Shown: positions 1 to 8,248, counted from the stretch's first letter. The stretch: 39,265 bases of DNA from Thioclava sp. SK-1 (GCF_001705665.1 NZ_MDHA01000086.1:1-39265); one strand, 5' to 3'. Numbers and translations are program-made. The notes: generated from the sequence alone by a model not told the origin.

Positions 1-326
1 TTGAGCGTGGTCAGGTTCTGTGTAAGCCGAAGTCGGTTAACCCGCACACCAAATTCGAAGCTGAGGCCTATATCCTCACCAAAGAAGAGGGTGGCCGTCA
101 CACGCCGTTCTTCGCGAACTACCGCCCGCAGTTCTACTTCCGCACGACGGATGTTACCGGCACTGTTAACCTGCCCGAGGGCACGGAAATGGTTATGCCA
201 GGCGACAACTTGAAGTTTGAAGTTGAGCTGATCGCACCGATCGCGATGGAAGATGGTCTGCGCTTCGCAATCCGTGAAGGCGGCCGTACCGTCGGCGCGG
301 GCGTTGTGTCGAAAATCATCGCCTGA
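1..326 (+). CDS. tuf: Elongation factor Tu, C-terminal part (5' truncated by window)
   Basis: This is the C-terminal end of EF-Tu, the GTPase that carries aminoacyl-tRNA to the ribosome. The readable frame starts at base 3 and ends at TGA 324-326, giving about 107 residues. Typical beta-barrel domain 3 stretches are visible: [29 protein letters not shown] and [12 protein letters not shown]. The G domain lies outside the window. The gene is followed directly by a strong terminator, so transcription of tuf appears to be separated from the S10 operon that starts about 2.4 kb downstream. Alphaproteobacteria often carry two nearly identical tuf copies, so tufA and tufB cannot be told apart here. 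Confidence 0.97.
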   Translation, partial: ERGQVLCKPKSVNPHTKFEAEAYILTKEEGGRHTPFFANYRPQFYFRTTDVTGTVNLPEGTEMVMPGDNLKFEVELIAPIAMEDGLRFAIREGGRTVGAGVVSKIIA

Positions 327-353
327 TCTGTCATAGATCTTGCGACATCTACG

Positions 354-382
354 AAAGGGCCGCCCATCAGGGCGGCCCTTTT
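354..382 (+). terminator. Rho-independent terminator of tuf
   Basis: There is a perfect 12-bp stem (354-365 with 370-381), an ATCA loop and a run of T on the 3' side. It begins 27 bases after the tuf stop codon. Confidence 0.9.
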
Positions 383-447
383 GCATGCAGGCTTGCACGC
401 CACTCGAACCGCGTTAGATACGTTGCCATGAGATCTAAGGAGTGGGC

Positions 448-1434
448 ATGGCGAACAGTTTGATTGTGACTTCGCATTTGCTGAGCGGCGACCCGGATCC
501 GGCCAACGAGCGCGACATCGTGGATGCGTTGCGCGATGAACGTTTGGCGTGGGCACATTTGGATGGCACCCATCCACAGGCCCAGGATTGGGTTCGCCGT
601 GAACTGTCGTATCTGGATCCGCAGGCGATTGAGGCATTGGTGGATGTGGATACACGTCCGCGCATGACCCAATTTGGCGACGGTGTGATGCTGATCCTGC
701 GGGCGATCAATTTTAACGCCGGTGAGGACCGCGAGGACATGGTGTCCTTGCGTATGTATCTTGATGCGGAGCGCATCGTGACGATTTCGCGCAAACAAGT
801 GCGCGCCATCGCGACAATGGACACAGATATTCGGGCAGGTTCAATCCCGCGCAGCGCGGGTGAATTCCTTGTGCGAATAGTGGAACATATTACCGGCAAT
901 ATCGGTAAGTTTCAGGCAGAGCTGGATGAGGACGCCGAGTCACTGGAGGTTGAGGTTTTTGGCGGATCTGGGGATGCGGTCCGCCGCGACGTATTGGATT
1001 TGCGTCTGAAGGTGATCGCGGCGCGGCGTTATGTCGGCCCACAACGAGAGGCGCTGACGCGGCTGGGGGCCAGTGATGCGGATATTATTGATGATGTCAC
1101 CCGACGTGAGATCGAAGAAGAAACGTTGAAAATGACACGGATCACGGAGGATATGGACGAGCTGCGCGATCAGGCGCAAGTGCTGCGCGAAGAGCTGTCG
1201 ACGCAACTGTCCGATCGGGTGAACCGCAACACATTCGTGCTGTCCGTTGTGTCGGTGATCTTCTTGCCGCTGGGGTTTTTAACCGGGCTGTTTGGGGTGA
1301 ATATTGGTGGTATGCCCGGTGTTCAGAATCCAAATGCTTTTATGTGGTTGTGTGTTTGGTGCGCAGTGTTGGTGGTGGTCCAGGCCGGTGTGATGTGGCG
1401 CTTGCGTTGGTTGGGCCGGGGTAAGGGCGGTTAA
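448..1434 (+). CDS. zntB: Zinc transporter ZntB / CorA-family metal transporter
   Basis: This is a CorA-family inner-membrane channel-like transporter. The subfamily normally moves Zn2+ (ZntB), whereas CorA moves Mg2+. The protein has 328 residues: a long soluble cytoplasmic domain, a charged helical stalk around residues 190-250, and two membrane helices at the C-terminus. The family signature sits after the first helix in the form LTGLFGVNIGGMPG. The GVN-GG-PG version is what I associate with ZntB; CorA has GMN. An upstream GTG at 442 overlaps the TAAGGAG at 436-442, so that sequence is better read as the Shine-Dalgarno for ATG 448. The gene is monocistronic, between the tuf terminator and a convergent reductase gene whose stop codon it overlaps. 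The metal specificity is inferred. Confidence 0.88.
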   Translation: MANSLIVTSHLLSGDPDPANERDIVDALRDERLAWAHLDGTHPQAQDWVRRELSYLDPQAIEALVDVDTRPRMTQFGDGVMLILRAINFNAGEDREDMVSLRMYLDAERIVTISRKQVRAIATMDTDIRAGSIPRSAGEFLVRIVEHITGNIGKFQAELDEDAESLEVEVFGGSGDAVRRDVLDLRLKVIAARRYVGPQREALTRLGASDADIIDDVTRREIEEETLKMTRITEDMDELRDQAQVLREELSTQLSDRVNRNTFVLSVVSVIFLPLGFLTGLFGVNIGGMPGVQNPNAFMWLCVWCAVLVVVQAGVMWRLRWLGRGKGG

Positions 1435-2450
1435 ACCAGCGCCCTATCGCTGAGCGAGATGGCCATATCCGCAATGGATTGCCGCGCTGGGATCGGCGCG
1501 CGTCCCAACAGGGCGTGACCGCGTGCCGTGTCGATCTGTGGCACATAGTTCAGTTCATTCACGATTCCCCGCAGGTCCGTGTCGAATAGCGCAAGCGCCC
1601 GTGTGATAGGATTGGGGAGCTGTGCCTTGGGCATCTTGCCGCGATACTGTGGCAAGACCTCTGTGATGGCCTGCGCGATTTGCATGATGGTCAACGGCTC
1701 AAAGGCGCAGGGATGGCGTTGACCCGCCGCATGCTGCGCGGTCAGCGCATTGACATGAATTTGCGCGATGTCGCGCACATCGCAAAGATACAGCGCAAGT
1801 TTGGGCGCCAACGGAAAAGCGCCGCGCATCAAGCGCAGGGCAATCTGGCCCGAGGTTCCGGGATCGTCATCCCACAGTGGCCCCGTGATCAACCCCGGCT
1901 GGAGTGTAGCAAGCGGCAGACGCAATGCCTTCGCCAAGGCCCAGGCATGTTGTTCTGCCAATGTCTTGGATTGCCCATAGGCGTTTAGCCGGCCGTTGTC
2001 GGTCGTGCTCCAATTATCGGGGCCGATACTGTCGGGGCGCGTCGCCGGATCAAGGCCGAAATGCATCGCAATCTGCGAGGAGGTCAGCACGATACGCTGA
2101 ATACCGGCGTGATGTGCCGCGCGCAGTGCACGGTCTGTGCCCTCCACGGCGGGACGTATCAGATCCAGTGGATCTTTTGGCATCGCGGTGACAAAGGGGG
2201 AGGCGGCGTGGACCATATAGTCTATGCCGTCACAGGCCGCGGTCCAGCCCGCATCACGCAGCAAATCCAGTTCAACGAAGTCTAGCCGCGATGTGTCTGC
2301 CCCGTTGGCCGCAAGCGCCAAACGGGTGGCGTCGGCGCGGGTCATATCCCTGAGGCTCCCTCGGACACGATAGCCTGCGTTGAGCGCGCAGATGGCGATG
2401 TGGCCGCCAAGAAACCCGGTGATCCCGGTCAGCAAGAGTGTCTTTTCCAT
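1431..2450 (-). CDS. NAD(P)-dependent epimerase/dehydratase family reductase (dihydroflavonol-4-reductase-like)
   Basis: This is an extended short-chain dehydrogenase/reductase of 339 residues. The N-terminus has the Rossmann glycine motif TGITGFLGGH. The central catalytic motif is YGQSK (Tyr-x-x-x-Lys), preceded by the Ser-rich stretch IVLTSS. This pattern fits the DFR/cinnamyl-alcohol-type NAD-dependent epimerase family, but the substrate cannot be deduced. I start at the ATG ending at 2450: it follows AAAGG and places the dinucleotide-binding motif about eight residues from the N-terminus. An ATG at 2504 would add 18 residues with no obvious Shine-Dalgarno. The gene is convergent with zntB, and the two stop codons share the TTAA at 1431-1434. 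The promoter would lie back to back with that of rpsJ. Confidence 0.85.
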   Translation of the reverse strand: MEKTLLLTGITGFLGGHIAICALNAGYRVRGSLRDMTRADATRLALAANGADTSRLDFVELDLLRDAGWTAACDGIDYMVHAASPFVTAMPKDPLDLIRPAVEGTDRALRAAHHAGIQRIVLTSSQIAMHFGLDPATRPDSIGPDNWSTTDNGRLNAYGQSKTLAEQHAWALAKALRLPLATLQPGLITGPLWDDDPGTSGQIALRLMRGAFPLAPKLALYLCDVRDIAQIHVNALTAQHAAGQRHPCAFEPLTIMQIAQAITEVLPQYRGKMPKAQLPNPITRALALFDTDLRGIVNELNYVPQIDTARGHALLGRAPIPARQSIADMAISLSDRALV

Positions 2451-2590
2451 CGGCAGGCCTTTCGCAATATGGGCGTGTTCATTAGGGTAGGTGGTGTCGG
2501 CCATATCGCAAGGGCCGGGCAGGATGCGCCGCCAAATTCCCTGTAAGACGGCTGTTTTCAGGCAAACCAGGCGGTATTGGGAATTGTTGC

Positions 2591-2619
2591 TTGACAGAAT
2601 CCCGATAAGGGCTTAGGCG
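2591..2619 (+). promoter_or_regulatory. Candidate promoter of the S10 operon (rpsJ)
   Basis: A perfect -35 hexamer TTGACA (2591-2596) is followed after 17 bases by TAGGCG (2614-2619). The -10 match is weak, which is common in this group. The predicted leader upstream of rpsJ would be about 95 bases long. Confidence 0.55.
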
Positions 2620-2682
2620 CGCCCCTGATCTTCCATTTATTTAAGATCTAGGTTCGACGCAGGCGCCACAGTCGGTGCTGTC

Positions 2683-2715
2683 TGCCTCTCAACCTTTAAC
2701 GCCATGCGAGAGGCA
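2683..2715 (+). promoter_or_regulatory. Hairpin covering the rpsJ Shine-Dalgarno
   Basis: TGCCTCTC (2683-2690) pairs perfectly over 8 bp with GAGAGGCA (2708-2715), leaving a 17-base loop. The 3' arm contains the only good ribosome-binding sequence for rpsJ (GAGAGG, with ATG at 2720). A folded stem would block initiation, as expected for a translationally controlled ribosomal-protein leader. The regulator is unknown. In E. coli the S10 leader is controlled by L4, whose gene is third in this operon. Confidence 0.5.
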
Positions 2716-2719
2716 TGAC

Positions 2720-3028
2720 ATGAACGGTCAAAATATCCGTATTCGGCTTAAGGCGTTCGATTACCGTGTGCTGGATGCCAGCACCCAGGAAATCGTTAAC
2801 ACTGCAAAGCGTACCGGTGCTCAGGTTCGCGGCCCGATCCCGCTGCCGAACAAAATTGAGAAATTCACGGTTCTTCGTGGTCCGCACATCGACAAGAAGT
2901 CGCGCGATCAGTGGGAAATCCGTACGCATAAGCGTATGCTCGACATCGTCGACCCGACGCCCCAGACTGTTGACGCCCTGATGAAGCTCGACCTCGCCGC
3001 CGGCGTGGATGTCGAGATCAAGGTCTAA
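2720..3028 (+). CDS. rpsJ: 30S ribosomal protein S10
   Basis: S10 is a component of the head of the 30S subunit. It also acts as NusE in transcription antitermination with NusB. The product has 102 residues, which is normal, and opens with the family stretch [14 protein letters not shown] followed by KRTGA. It keeps [10 protein letters not shown] in the loop region. The start is ATG 2720, which matches the family N-terminus. The TTG/ATG codons further upstream would add non-conserved residues. It is the first gene of the S10 operon, and rplC follows after 10 bases. The initiation region is overlapped by a perfect hairpin, described separately. Confidence 0.98.
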   Translation: MNGQNIRIRLKAFDYRVLDASTQEIVNTAKRTGAQVRGPIPLPNKIEKFTVLRGPHIDKKSRDQWEIRTHKRMLDIVDPTPQTVDALMKLDLAAGVDVEIKV

Positions 3029-3038
3029 GGAGGTCATT

Positions 3039-3764
3039 ATGCGTTCTGGTGTTATCGCCAAGAAGCTGGGCATGACCCGGCTTTTCCTTGAAGACGGCAA
3101 GCAGGTTCCTGTGACCGTTCTTCAGCTCGACAACCTGCAGGTTGTTGCACAGCGCACGTCCGAAACCGATGGCTACACCGCAGTTCAGCTGGGTGCAGGC
3201 ACGGCAAAAGCAAAGCGCACCTCGGCTGCTCTGCGTGGTCACTTCGCGAAAGCGAATGTTGAGCCCAAGCGTAAAGTTGCTGAATTCCGCGTTTCGGCTG
3301 AAAACCTGATCGAAGTGGGTGCCGAAATCTCGGCAGAGCACTACGCTGAAGGCCAGTTCGTTGACGTTGCAGGCACATCCATCGGTAAAGGTTTTGCCGG
3401 TGCGATGAAGCGCCACAACTTTGGCGGTCTGCGTGCGACGCACGGTGTTTCGATCTCGCACCGTTCGCACGGTTCGACAGGTCAGTGTCAGGATCCGGGC
3501 CGCGTTTTCAAAGGTAAGAAAATGGCCGGGCATCTTGGTGCCGTCCGTGTGACCACGCAAAACATCCAGGTCATCAAGACCGATGCAGATCGTGGTCTGA
3601 TCCTTGTCAAAGGTTCGGTTCCGGGTTCCAAAGGTGGCTGGGTTACGATCAAAGACGCGGTGAAAAAGCCGTTGCCTGAGAACGTGCCAATGCCGGCGGC
3701 TTTGAAGTCCGCTGCAGCTGCTGCACCTGCCGAAGAAGCTCCGGTAGATGGGGGTGAAGCATGA
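3039..3764 (+). CDS. rplC: 50S ribosomal protein L3
   Basis: L3 is an early 50S assembly protein that reaches toward the peptidyl-transferase centre. The product has 241 residues and starts [16 protein letters not shown]. It carries the basic extension [20 protein letters not shown], in which the Gln after STG is the site methylated by PrmB in other bacteria. The C-terminus has an alanine/proline-rich tail, about 25 residues longer than the E. coli protein. ATG 3039 follows an ideal TAAGGAGG that overlaps the rpsJ stop codon, which favours tight coupling. Its own stop overlaps the rplD start by four bases (ATGA). Confidence 0.98.
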   Translation: MRSGVIAKKLGMTRLFLEDGKQVPVTVLQLDNLQVVAQRTSETDGYTAVQLGAGTAKAKRTSAALRGHFAKANVEPKRKVAEFRVSAENLIEVGAEISAEHYAEGQFVDVAGTSIGKGFAGAMKRHNFGGLRATHGVSISHRSHGSTGQCQDPGRVFKGKKMAGHLGAVRVTTQNIQVIKTDADRGLILVKGSVPGSKGGWVTIKDAVKKPLPENVPMPAALKSAAAAAPAEEAPVDGGEA

Positions 3765-4381
3765 AACTTGATGTGATCAAGCTCGACGCTGGCAAATCCG
3801 GCGACATCGATCTGGCAGATACCGTATTCGGTCTGGAGCCGCGCGCGGACATCTTGCACCGTGTGGTTCGCTGGCAGCGTGCGAAAGCACAAGCTGGTAC
3901 GCACTCGACACTTGGTAAGTCGGAAGTTTCCTACTCGACCAAGAAGATCTATCGCCAGAAGGGCACCGGTGGCGCACGTCACGGTTCCAAGAAAGCTCCG
4001 ATCTTCCGTCACGGTGGTGTCTACAAAGGCCCGACGCCACGGTCGCACGCCCATGACCTGCCGAAGAAGTTCCGTGCATTGGGCCTGAAACATGCCCTGT
4101 CATCGAAAGCCGCAACTGGCAATCTGGTCGTTCTTGAGGATCTGAACCTCGGCGAAGCTAAGACCAAGTCGCTGGCGAAAGCTGCGAAGGAACTGGGCTG
4201 GAAGAAAGTCCTGATCATCGACGGTTCCGACCTGAACGAAAATTTCGTGAAGGCCGCTCAGAACATCGAAGGTATCGATGTTTTGCCGTCGATGGGTGCC
4301 AACGTTTATGACATCCTCAAGCGTGAGACCCTGGTCATCACCAAAGCGGGTGTCGAAGCACTGGAGGCTCGTCTGAAATGA
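3761..4381 (+). CDS. rplD: 50S ribosomal protein L4
   Basis: L4 binds 23S rRNA domain I and lines the exit tunnel. In Escherichia coli it also represses its own S10 operon. The product has 206 residues. The conserved tunnel loop is visible as [18 protein letters not shown], followed by [13 protein letters not shown]. It overlaps rplC and rplW by four bases on each side (ATGA), so translation of L3, L4 and L23 is probably coupled. Whether this L4 has the autoregulatory role is not known. The hairpin over the rpsJ ribosome-binding site would be a natural target. Confidence 0.98.
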   Translation: MKLDVIKLDAGKSGDIDLADTVFGLEPRADILHRVVRWQRAKAQAGTHSTLGKSEVSYSTKKIYRQKGTGGARHGSKKAPIFRHGGVYKGPTPRSHAHDLPKKFRALGLKHALSSKAATGNLVVLEDLNLGEAKTKSLAKAAKELGWKKVLIIDGSDLNENFVKAAQNIEGIDVLPSMGANVYDILKRETLVITKAGVEALEARLK

Positions 4382-4674
4382 GCGCGAAACCCGAACAGTA
4401 TGACGTGATCGTTAAGCCGATCGTGACCGAGAAAGCCACTTTGGCATCGGAAAACGGCGCGGTGGTGTTTGAAGTGGCGAAAGACGCTTCGAAGCCGATG
4501 ATCAAAGACGCAGTTGAAGCCCTCTTCGGCGTTAAGGTGAAAGCGGTTAACACCTCGATCACCAAAGGCAAGACCAAGCGTTTCCGTGGCACCCCTGGTC
4601 GCCGCTCGGACGTGAAGAAAGCCTATGTGACGCTGGAAGACGGCAACACAATCGACGTGACCACCGGTCTGTAA
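4378..4674 (+). CDS. rplW: 50S ribosomal protein L23
   Basis: L23 sits at the tunnel exit and is a docking site for trigger factor and SRP. The product has 98 residues. It contains the conserved [12 protein letters not shown] near the N-terminus and the flexible basic loop [20 protein letters not shown]. It overlaps rplD by four bases. In most bacteria rplB follows within a few bases. Here a terminator-like hairpin and 281 bases of spacer separate the two genes. Confidence 0.97.
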   Translation: MSAKPEQYDVIVKPIVTEKATLASENGAVVFEVAKDASKPMIKDAVEALFGVKVKAVNTSITKGKTKRFRGTPGRRSDVKKAYVTLEDGNTIDVTTGL

Positions 4675-4696
4675 TCGTTCGATTGACCTGACACTT

Positions 4697-4725
4697 AAAA
4701 GCCCCTGCGTAAGCGGGGGCTTTTT
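4697..4725 (+). terminator. Terminator-like hairpin between rplW and rplB
   Basis: Arms 4697-4708 and 4713-4724 pair with a GTAA loop and only one G-T wobble, and the U-tract follows (4721-4725). It looks like a complete intrinsic terminator inside the S10 operon. Either it attenuates only part of transcription or rplB has its own promoter. Confidence 0.75.
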
Positions 4726-4853
4726 ATATGTTAGGCATGGATTTCATTGGCAAAAACCGATGTTGGACACGCCTGGCATACAACGACCAAGAAATGCGAT
4801 ATTGCCAGTAGACTCAGCAATGCGTTTTTGGTAGCTACGCGCATCGTTGCAGG

Positions 4854-4931
4854 CCCCGGATTCGTTCTGGGGTTTTGTGATGTTGTTATTCGGGGACCTT
4901 CGGGGCCCTTCATTAGGCGAAATTATCCGCC
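4854..4931 (+). promoter_or_regulatory. Hairpin-rich leader upstream of rplB
   Basis: Three successive hairpins can be drawn. The first is CCCCGGA (4854-4860) with TCTGGGG (4866-4872), followed by TTTT. The second is a GGG/CCC stem capped by a stable C(TTCG)G tetraloop (4892-4908). The third is GGCG/CGCC (4916-4931). The first has terminator form. I found no convincing promoter between 4726 and 4850. The region may be an attenuator or a ribosomal-protein binding site. Confidence 0.4.
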
Positions 4932-4955
4932 GTCAGCTAACGGAAGACAGAAAGC

Positions 4956-5792
4956 ATGGCACTCAAGTCGTACAAACCGACGACGCCGGGCCAGCGTGGG
5001 CTGGTTCTGATCGACCGTTCGGAGCTTTGGAAAGGCCGTCCCGTTAAAGCCCTCACCGAGGGTTTGACCAAAACGGGTGGCCGGAACAACACCGGACGCA
5101 TCACGATGTGGCACAAAGGTGGTGGCGCGAAGCGTCTCTACCGTATCGTTGACTTTAAACGTCGTAAGTTCGACGTTTCGGCAACGGTTGAGCGCATCGA
5201 ATATGACCCTAACCGTACCGCATTCATCGCGTTGATCCGCTATGAAGATGGCGAGGCGGCATATATCATCGCGCCCCAGCGTCTGGCACTTGGCGATCGT
5301 GTTATCGCGTCGAGCAAGGCCGACATCAAGCCGGGCAATGCAATGCCGTTCACAGGCATGCCGATCGGTACCATCGTGCACAACGTGGAACTGAAGCCAG
5401 GCAAAGGCGGTCAGATCGCACGTGCCGCAGGCACCTACGCCCAGTTCGTTGGTCGTGACGGTGGCTACGCGCAGATCCGTTTGTCCTCCGGCGAGCTGCG
5501 TCTTGTGCGTCAGGAATGCATGGCCACTATCGGTGCCGTGTCGAACTCCGACCACTCGAACCAGAACCTCGGTAAAGCCGGCCGTAAGCGTCACATGGGT
5601 GTCCGCCCGACGGTTCGCGGTGTCGCAATGAACCCGATCGATCACCCGCACGGTGGTGGTGAAGGTCGGACCTCGGGTGGTCGTCACCCGGTCACCCCGT
5701 GGGGCAAACCCACCAAGGGCAAGCGCACCCGCTCGAACACGAAGACGGATAAATACATCCTCCGTTCGCGTCACGCCAAGAAGGGCCGTTAA
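4956..5792 (+). CDS. rplB: 50S ribosomal protein L2
   Basis: L2 is one of the most conserved 50S proteins and is needed for subunit association and peptidyl-transferase activity. The product has 278 residues. It shows the invariant C-terminal [12 protein letters not shown] (containing the functionally important His), then [14 protein letters not shown] and the basic end [12 protein letters not shown] 4956 follows a GGAAG-type ribosome-binding sequence. The next gene, rpsS, begins three bases after the stop codon. The unusual part is upstream: a terminator-like element and several hairpins stand between it and rplW. Confidence 0.98.
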   Translation: MALKSYKPTTPGQRGLVLIDRSELWKGRPVKALTEGLTKTGGRNNTGRITMWHKGGGAKRLYRIVDFKRRKFDVSATVERIEYDPNRTAFIALIRYEDGEAAYIIAPQRLALGDRVIASSKADIKPGNAMPFTGMPIGTIVHNVELKPGKGGQIARAAGTYAQFVGRDGGYAQIRLSSGELRLVRQECMATIGAVSNSDHSNQNLGKAGRKRHMGVRPTVRGVAMNPIDHPHGGGEGRTSGGRHPVTPWGKPTKGKRTRSNTKTDKYILRSRHAKKGR

Positions 5793-5795
5793 TAT

Positions 5796-6074
5796 ATGTC
5801 ACGTTCTGTTTGGAAAGGCCCTTTCGTTGATGCCTTCCTGCTGAAAAAAGCAGAGAAAGCACGCGAGTCGGGCAAAAGCGAAGTGATCAAAATCTGGTCG
5901 CGCCGCTCCACCATTCTTCCGCAGTTTGTCGGTCTCACTTTTGGGGTCTACAACGGTCAGAAGCACATCCCGGTCGCTGTGTCCGAGGAAATGATTGGTC
6001 AGAAGTTCGGTGAGTATTCGCCAACTCGGACCTATTATGGCCACGCTGCCGATAAAAAAGCCAAGAGGAAGTAA
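5796..6074 (+). CDS. rpsS: 30S ribosomal protein S19
   Basis: S19 is a head protein of the small subunit that pairs with S13 and contacts A-site tRNA and the inter-subunit bridge. The product has 92 residues. It carries [12 protein letters not shown] at the N-terminus, [13 protein letters not shown] in the core, and [20 protein letters not shown] at the C-terminus. Its start lies three bases after the rplB stop, so translation is likely coupled. Nothing is unusual. Confidence 0.98.
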   Translation: MSRSVWKGPFVDAFLLKKAEKARESGKSEVIKIWSRRSTILPQFVGLTFGVYNGQKHIPVAVSEEMIGQKFGEYSPTRTYYGHAADKKAKRK

Positions 6075-6079
6075 TCGTC

Positions 6080-6460
6080 ATGGGTAAGGAAAAGAATCCG
6101 CGCCGCGTGGCGGATAACGAAGCAATGGCGAAAACGCGCATGCTTCGCACCTCGCCGCAGAAGTTGAACCTGGTTGCTGCGATGATCCGCGGTAAAAAGG
6201 TCGACAAAGCACTGTCCGATCTGACCTTCTCGAAGAAGCGTATTGCGATCGACGTGAAAAAGTGCCTGCAATCGGCAATCGCCAATGCGGAAAACAACCA
6301 CGGTCTCGACGTTGACGAGCTGGTGGTTGCAGAAGCATGGGTTGGTAAGAACCTCGTCATGAAGCGTGGCCGTCCGCGGGCGCGTGGCCGTTTCGGCAAG
6401 ATCATGAAGCCGTTTTCGGAGATCACCATCAAGGTGCGTCAGATCGAGGAGCAAGCCTAA
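6080..6460 (+). CDS. rplV: 50S ribosomal protein L22
   Basis: L22 lines the exit tunnel with a long beta-hairpin and contacts all domains of 23S rRNA. The product has 126 residues. It contains [19 protein letters not shown] and the hairpin segment with [14 protein letters not shown], which is the tip where macrolide-resistance changes occur in other bacteria. The N-terminal extension MGKEKNPRR is typical for the group. The stop codon overlaps the rpsC start by one base (TAATG). Confidence 0.98.
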   Translation: MGKEKNPRRVADNEAMAKTRMLRTSPQKLNLVAAMIRGKKVDKALSDLTFSKKRIAIDVKKCLQSAIANAENNHGLDVDELVVAEAWVGKNLVMKRGRPRARGRFGKIMKPFSEITIKVRQIEEQA

Positions 6461-7170
6461 TGGGTAACAAGACCAATCCAATCGGTATGCGCCTTCAGGT
6501 GAACCGCACCTGGGATAGCCGCTGGTATGCGGAATCGAAAGATTACGGTGATCTTCTTCTGGAAGACCTGAAAATCCGCGATTTCATCAAAACCGAGGCA
6601 AAGCAGGCTGGCATCAGCCGCGTGATCATCGAGCGTCCGCACAAGAAGTGCCGCGTTACGATCCACGCAGCACGTCCGGGTGTGATCATCGGTAAAAAAG
6701 GTGCAGACATCGAGCAGCTTCGTAAGAAGCTGGCGAACTTCACCGATTCCGAACTGCACCTGAACATCGTCGAAGTCCGTAAGCCGGAAATCGACGCGCA
6801 GCTGGCCGCAGAGTCGATCGCTCAGCAGTTGGAGCGTCGCGTTTCGTTCCGTCGCGCGATGAAGCGCACGGTGCAGAACGCAATGCGTATGGGTGCCTTG
6901 GGTATTCGTGTGAACGTCGCTGGCCGTCTTGGCGGTGCCGAAATCGCGCGTACCGAATGGTATCGTGAAGGACGTGTGCCGCTGCACACCCTGCGCGCTG
7001 ACATCGATTATGCACATGCTGAAGGTGAAACCGCATATGGTATCATCGGCATCAAAGTGTGGATCTTCAAAGGCGAGATCATGGAACATGATCCGCAAGC
7101 ACGTGAGCGTAAGGCAGCTGAGGCACAAGAAGGCCCAGCACCGCGCGGCCCACGTCGCGGCGATCGCTAA
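6460..7170 (+). CDS. rpsC: 30S ribosomal protein S3
   Basis: S3 lies at the mRNA entry tunnel and has helicase activity together with S4 and S5. The product has 236 residues. It starts [20 protein letters not shown] and contains the type-2 KH motif [15 protein letters not shown], followed by the C-terminal domain with [22 protein letters not shown]. The C-terminus ends in a charged tail with GPRRGDR. It overlaps rplV by one base and is followed by rplP after 13 bases. Confidence 0.98.
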   Translation: MGNKTNPIGMRLQVNRTWDSRWYAESKDYGDLLLEDLKIRDFIKTEAKQAGISRVIIERPHKKCRVTIHAARPGVIIGKKGADIEQLRKKLANFTDSELHLNIVEVRKPEIDAQLAAESIAQQLERRVSFRRAMKRTVQNAMRMGALGIRVNVAGRLGGAEIARTEWYREGRVPLHTLRADIDYAHAEGETAYGIIGIKVWIFKGEIMEHDPQARERKAAEAQEGPAPRGPRRGDR

Positions 7171-7183
7171 GGGGTAAAGTACA

Positions 7184-7597
7184 ATGCTACAGCCTAAACG
7201 CACAAAATTCCGCAAGCTTCACAAGGGTCGTATCCACGGTGAAGCCAAGGGCGGTTCGGATCTGAACTTCGGTCACTTTGGCCTGAAGGCGGTTGAGCCC
7301 GAGCGTATCACTGCGCGTCAGATCGAAGCGGCACGTCGCGCGATCACACGTCACATGAAACGTCAGGGTCGTGTTTGGATCCGGATCTTCCCGGATAACC
7401 CTGTTACTGCAAAACCTACCGAAGTCCGTATGGGTAAAGGTAAAGGTTCTGTCGACCGTTGGACCGCTAAGGTCAAACCAGGTCGTGTGATGTTCGAAAT
7501 CGACGGTGTCAACGAGACCATCGCACGCGAAGCACTGCGCCTTGGCGCGGCGAAGCTGCCGATCTCGGTTCGCATCGTGGAGCGTCAGGACTGGTAA
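7184..7597 (+). CDS. rplP: 50S ribosomal protein L16
   Basis: L16 organises the A-site region and helps bind aminoacyl-tRNA. The product has 137 residues. It has the conserved [16 protein letters not shown] start, [16 protein letters not shown], and the [10 protein letters not shown] loop. The arginine hydroxylated by YcfD in other bacteria would lie in this loop region. In most genomes rpmC follows almost at once. Here a very strong terminator begins 24 bases after the stop codon, so L16 ends a transcription unit. Confidence 0.98.
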   Translation: MLQPKRTKFRKLHKGRIHGEAKGGSDLNFGHFGLKAVEPERITARQIEAARRAITRHMKRQGRVWIRIFPDNPVTAKPTEVRMGKGKGSVDRWTAKVKPGRVMFEIDGVNETIAREALRLGAAKLPISVRIVERQDW

Positions 7598-7620
7598 GTC
7601 CGGCACGCTGAGCAGACAGG

Positions 7621-7652
7621 CAAGCCCCGCAGTTCGCTGCGGGGCTTGTTTT
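7621..7652 (+). terminator. Strong intrinsic terminator between rplP and rpmC
   Basis: A perfect 12-bp stem (7621-7632 with 7637-7648) is closed by a TTCG tetraloop and followed by TTTT. It is the strongest terminator inside the ribosomal cluster. Confidence 0.92.
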
Positions 7653-7666
7653 ATTAGAGAATCGCC

Positions 7667-7695
7667 TTGCCAGATTGCCATTTCGATGGTAGGTG
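7667..7695 (+). promoter_or_regulatory. Candidate promoter for rpmC-rpsQ
   Basis: TTGCCA (7667-7672), a 17-base spacer and TAGGTG (7690-7695) lie directly downstream of the rplP terminator. The shape closely resembles the rpsJ promoter (TTGACA-N17-TAGGCG), which supports the call, although the -10 is weak. Confidence 0.45.
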
Positions 7696-7701
7696 GCCCC
7701 A

Positions 7702-7797
7702 GTCCTGTTTTCAGGACCGACATAACCCATCAGATACAGGGTCACCCCAAGCCGTGCGATGCACCCAAGCGGGGCCCTCTGATGCCAAGAAAGGACC
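7702..7797 (+). promoter_or_regulatory. Structured rpmC leader with a possible Shine-Dalgarno mimic
   Basis: GTCCTG (7702-7707) pairs perfectly with CAGGAC (7712-7717) across a TTTT loop. The same GTCCT could instead pair with AGGAC (7792-7796), which is part of the rpmC ribosome-binding sequence. ACCC/GGGT (7725-7742) and GGCCCC/GGGGCC (7695-7700 with 7771-7776) can also pair. Two competing folds are possible, but this is by eye only. Confidence 0.3.
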
Positions 7798-7802
7798 ATG
7801 GG

Positions 7803-8003
7803 ATGAACGCCCAAGAACTCAAGGCAAAGACGCCTGATGAGCTCCGTGATGAGCTTGTTTCGCTCAAGAAGGAAGCCTTCAACCTTCGCTTCCAGCAGGC
7901 CACAGGCCAGCTTGAAAACACCGCCCGTATGCGCGCCGTTCGTCGTAACGTCGCCCGTATCAAGACGGTGCTGAACGCCAAAGCCGCTGAAGCCGCGAAC
8001 TAA
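7803..8003 (+). CDS. rpmC: 50S ribosomal protein L29
   Basis: L29 lies next to L23 at the tunnel exit and contributes to the SRP and trigger-factor docking surface. The product has 66 residues and forms two helices, with [20 protein letters not shown] and [19 protein letters not shown], the family hallmark. I start at ATG 7803 because it agrees with the family N-terminus and lies about eight bases after AAAGGA. An in-frame ATG at 7782 would add seven residues. rpsQ follows after 11 bases. The gene is preceded by a strong terminator and a candidate promoter, not coupled to rplP. Confidence 0.96.
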   Translation: MNAQELKAKTPDELRDELVSLKKEAFNLRFQQATGQLENTARMRAVRRNVARIKTVLNAKAAEAAN

Positions 8004-8014
8004 GGAGCCTTCTT

Positions 8015-8248
8015 ATGCCCAAACGTATTTTGCAAGGTGTTGTCACCTCTGACAAGAACGAACAGACCGTCACCGTTTCGGTCGAGCGTCGTTTCACGCA
8101 CCCGGTTATGAAAAAGACCGTTCGTCGGTCGAAAAAATACCGTGCCCATGACGCGGCAAATCAGTTCAAGACCGGTGACATTGTTCGTATCGAAGAATGC
8201 GCGCCGATTTCGAAGACCAAACGCTGGACGGTCATCGTCGAGGCCTGA
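8015..8248 (+). CDS. rpsQ: 30S ribosomal protein S17
   Basis: S17 is a primary 16S rRNA binding protein with an OB-fold. The product has 77 residues and starts [21 protein letters not shown]. It contains [20 protein letters not shown] and the closing [12 protein letters not shown], all characteristic. TAAGGAG precedes the start. It probably shares a transcript with rpmC. The spacer to rplN (98 bases) is much longer than usual and consists almost entirely of hairpins. Confidence 0.97.
   Translation: MPKRILQGVVTSDKNEQTVTVSVERRFTHPVMKKTVRRSKKYRAHDAANQFKTGDIVRIEECAPISKTKRWTVIVEA

Noticed and set aside
4747-5010. 87-residue open frame in the rplW-rplB spacer
   Set aside because: It has no ribosome-binding sequence, overlaps the start of rplB in another frame and has no recognisable domain. 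It is probably chance.
4923-5774. 283-residue frame antisense to rplB
   Set aside because: It lies wholly opposite a certain ribosomal gene. The frame is open because of strong codon bias and the product looks like nothing known.
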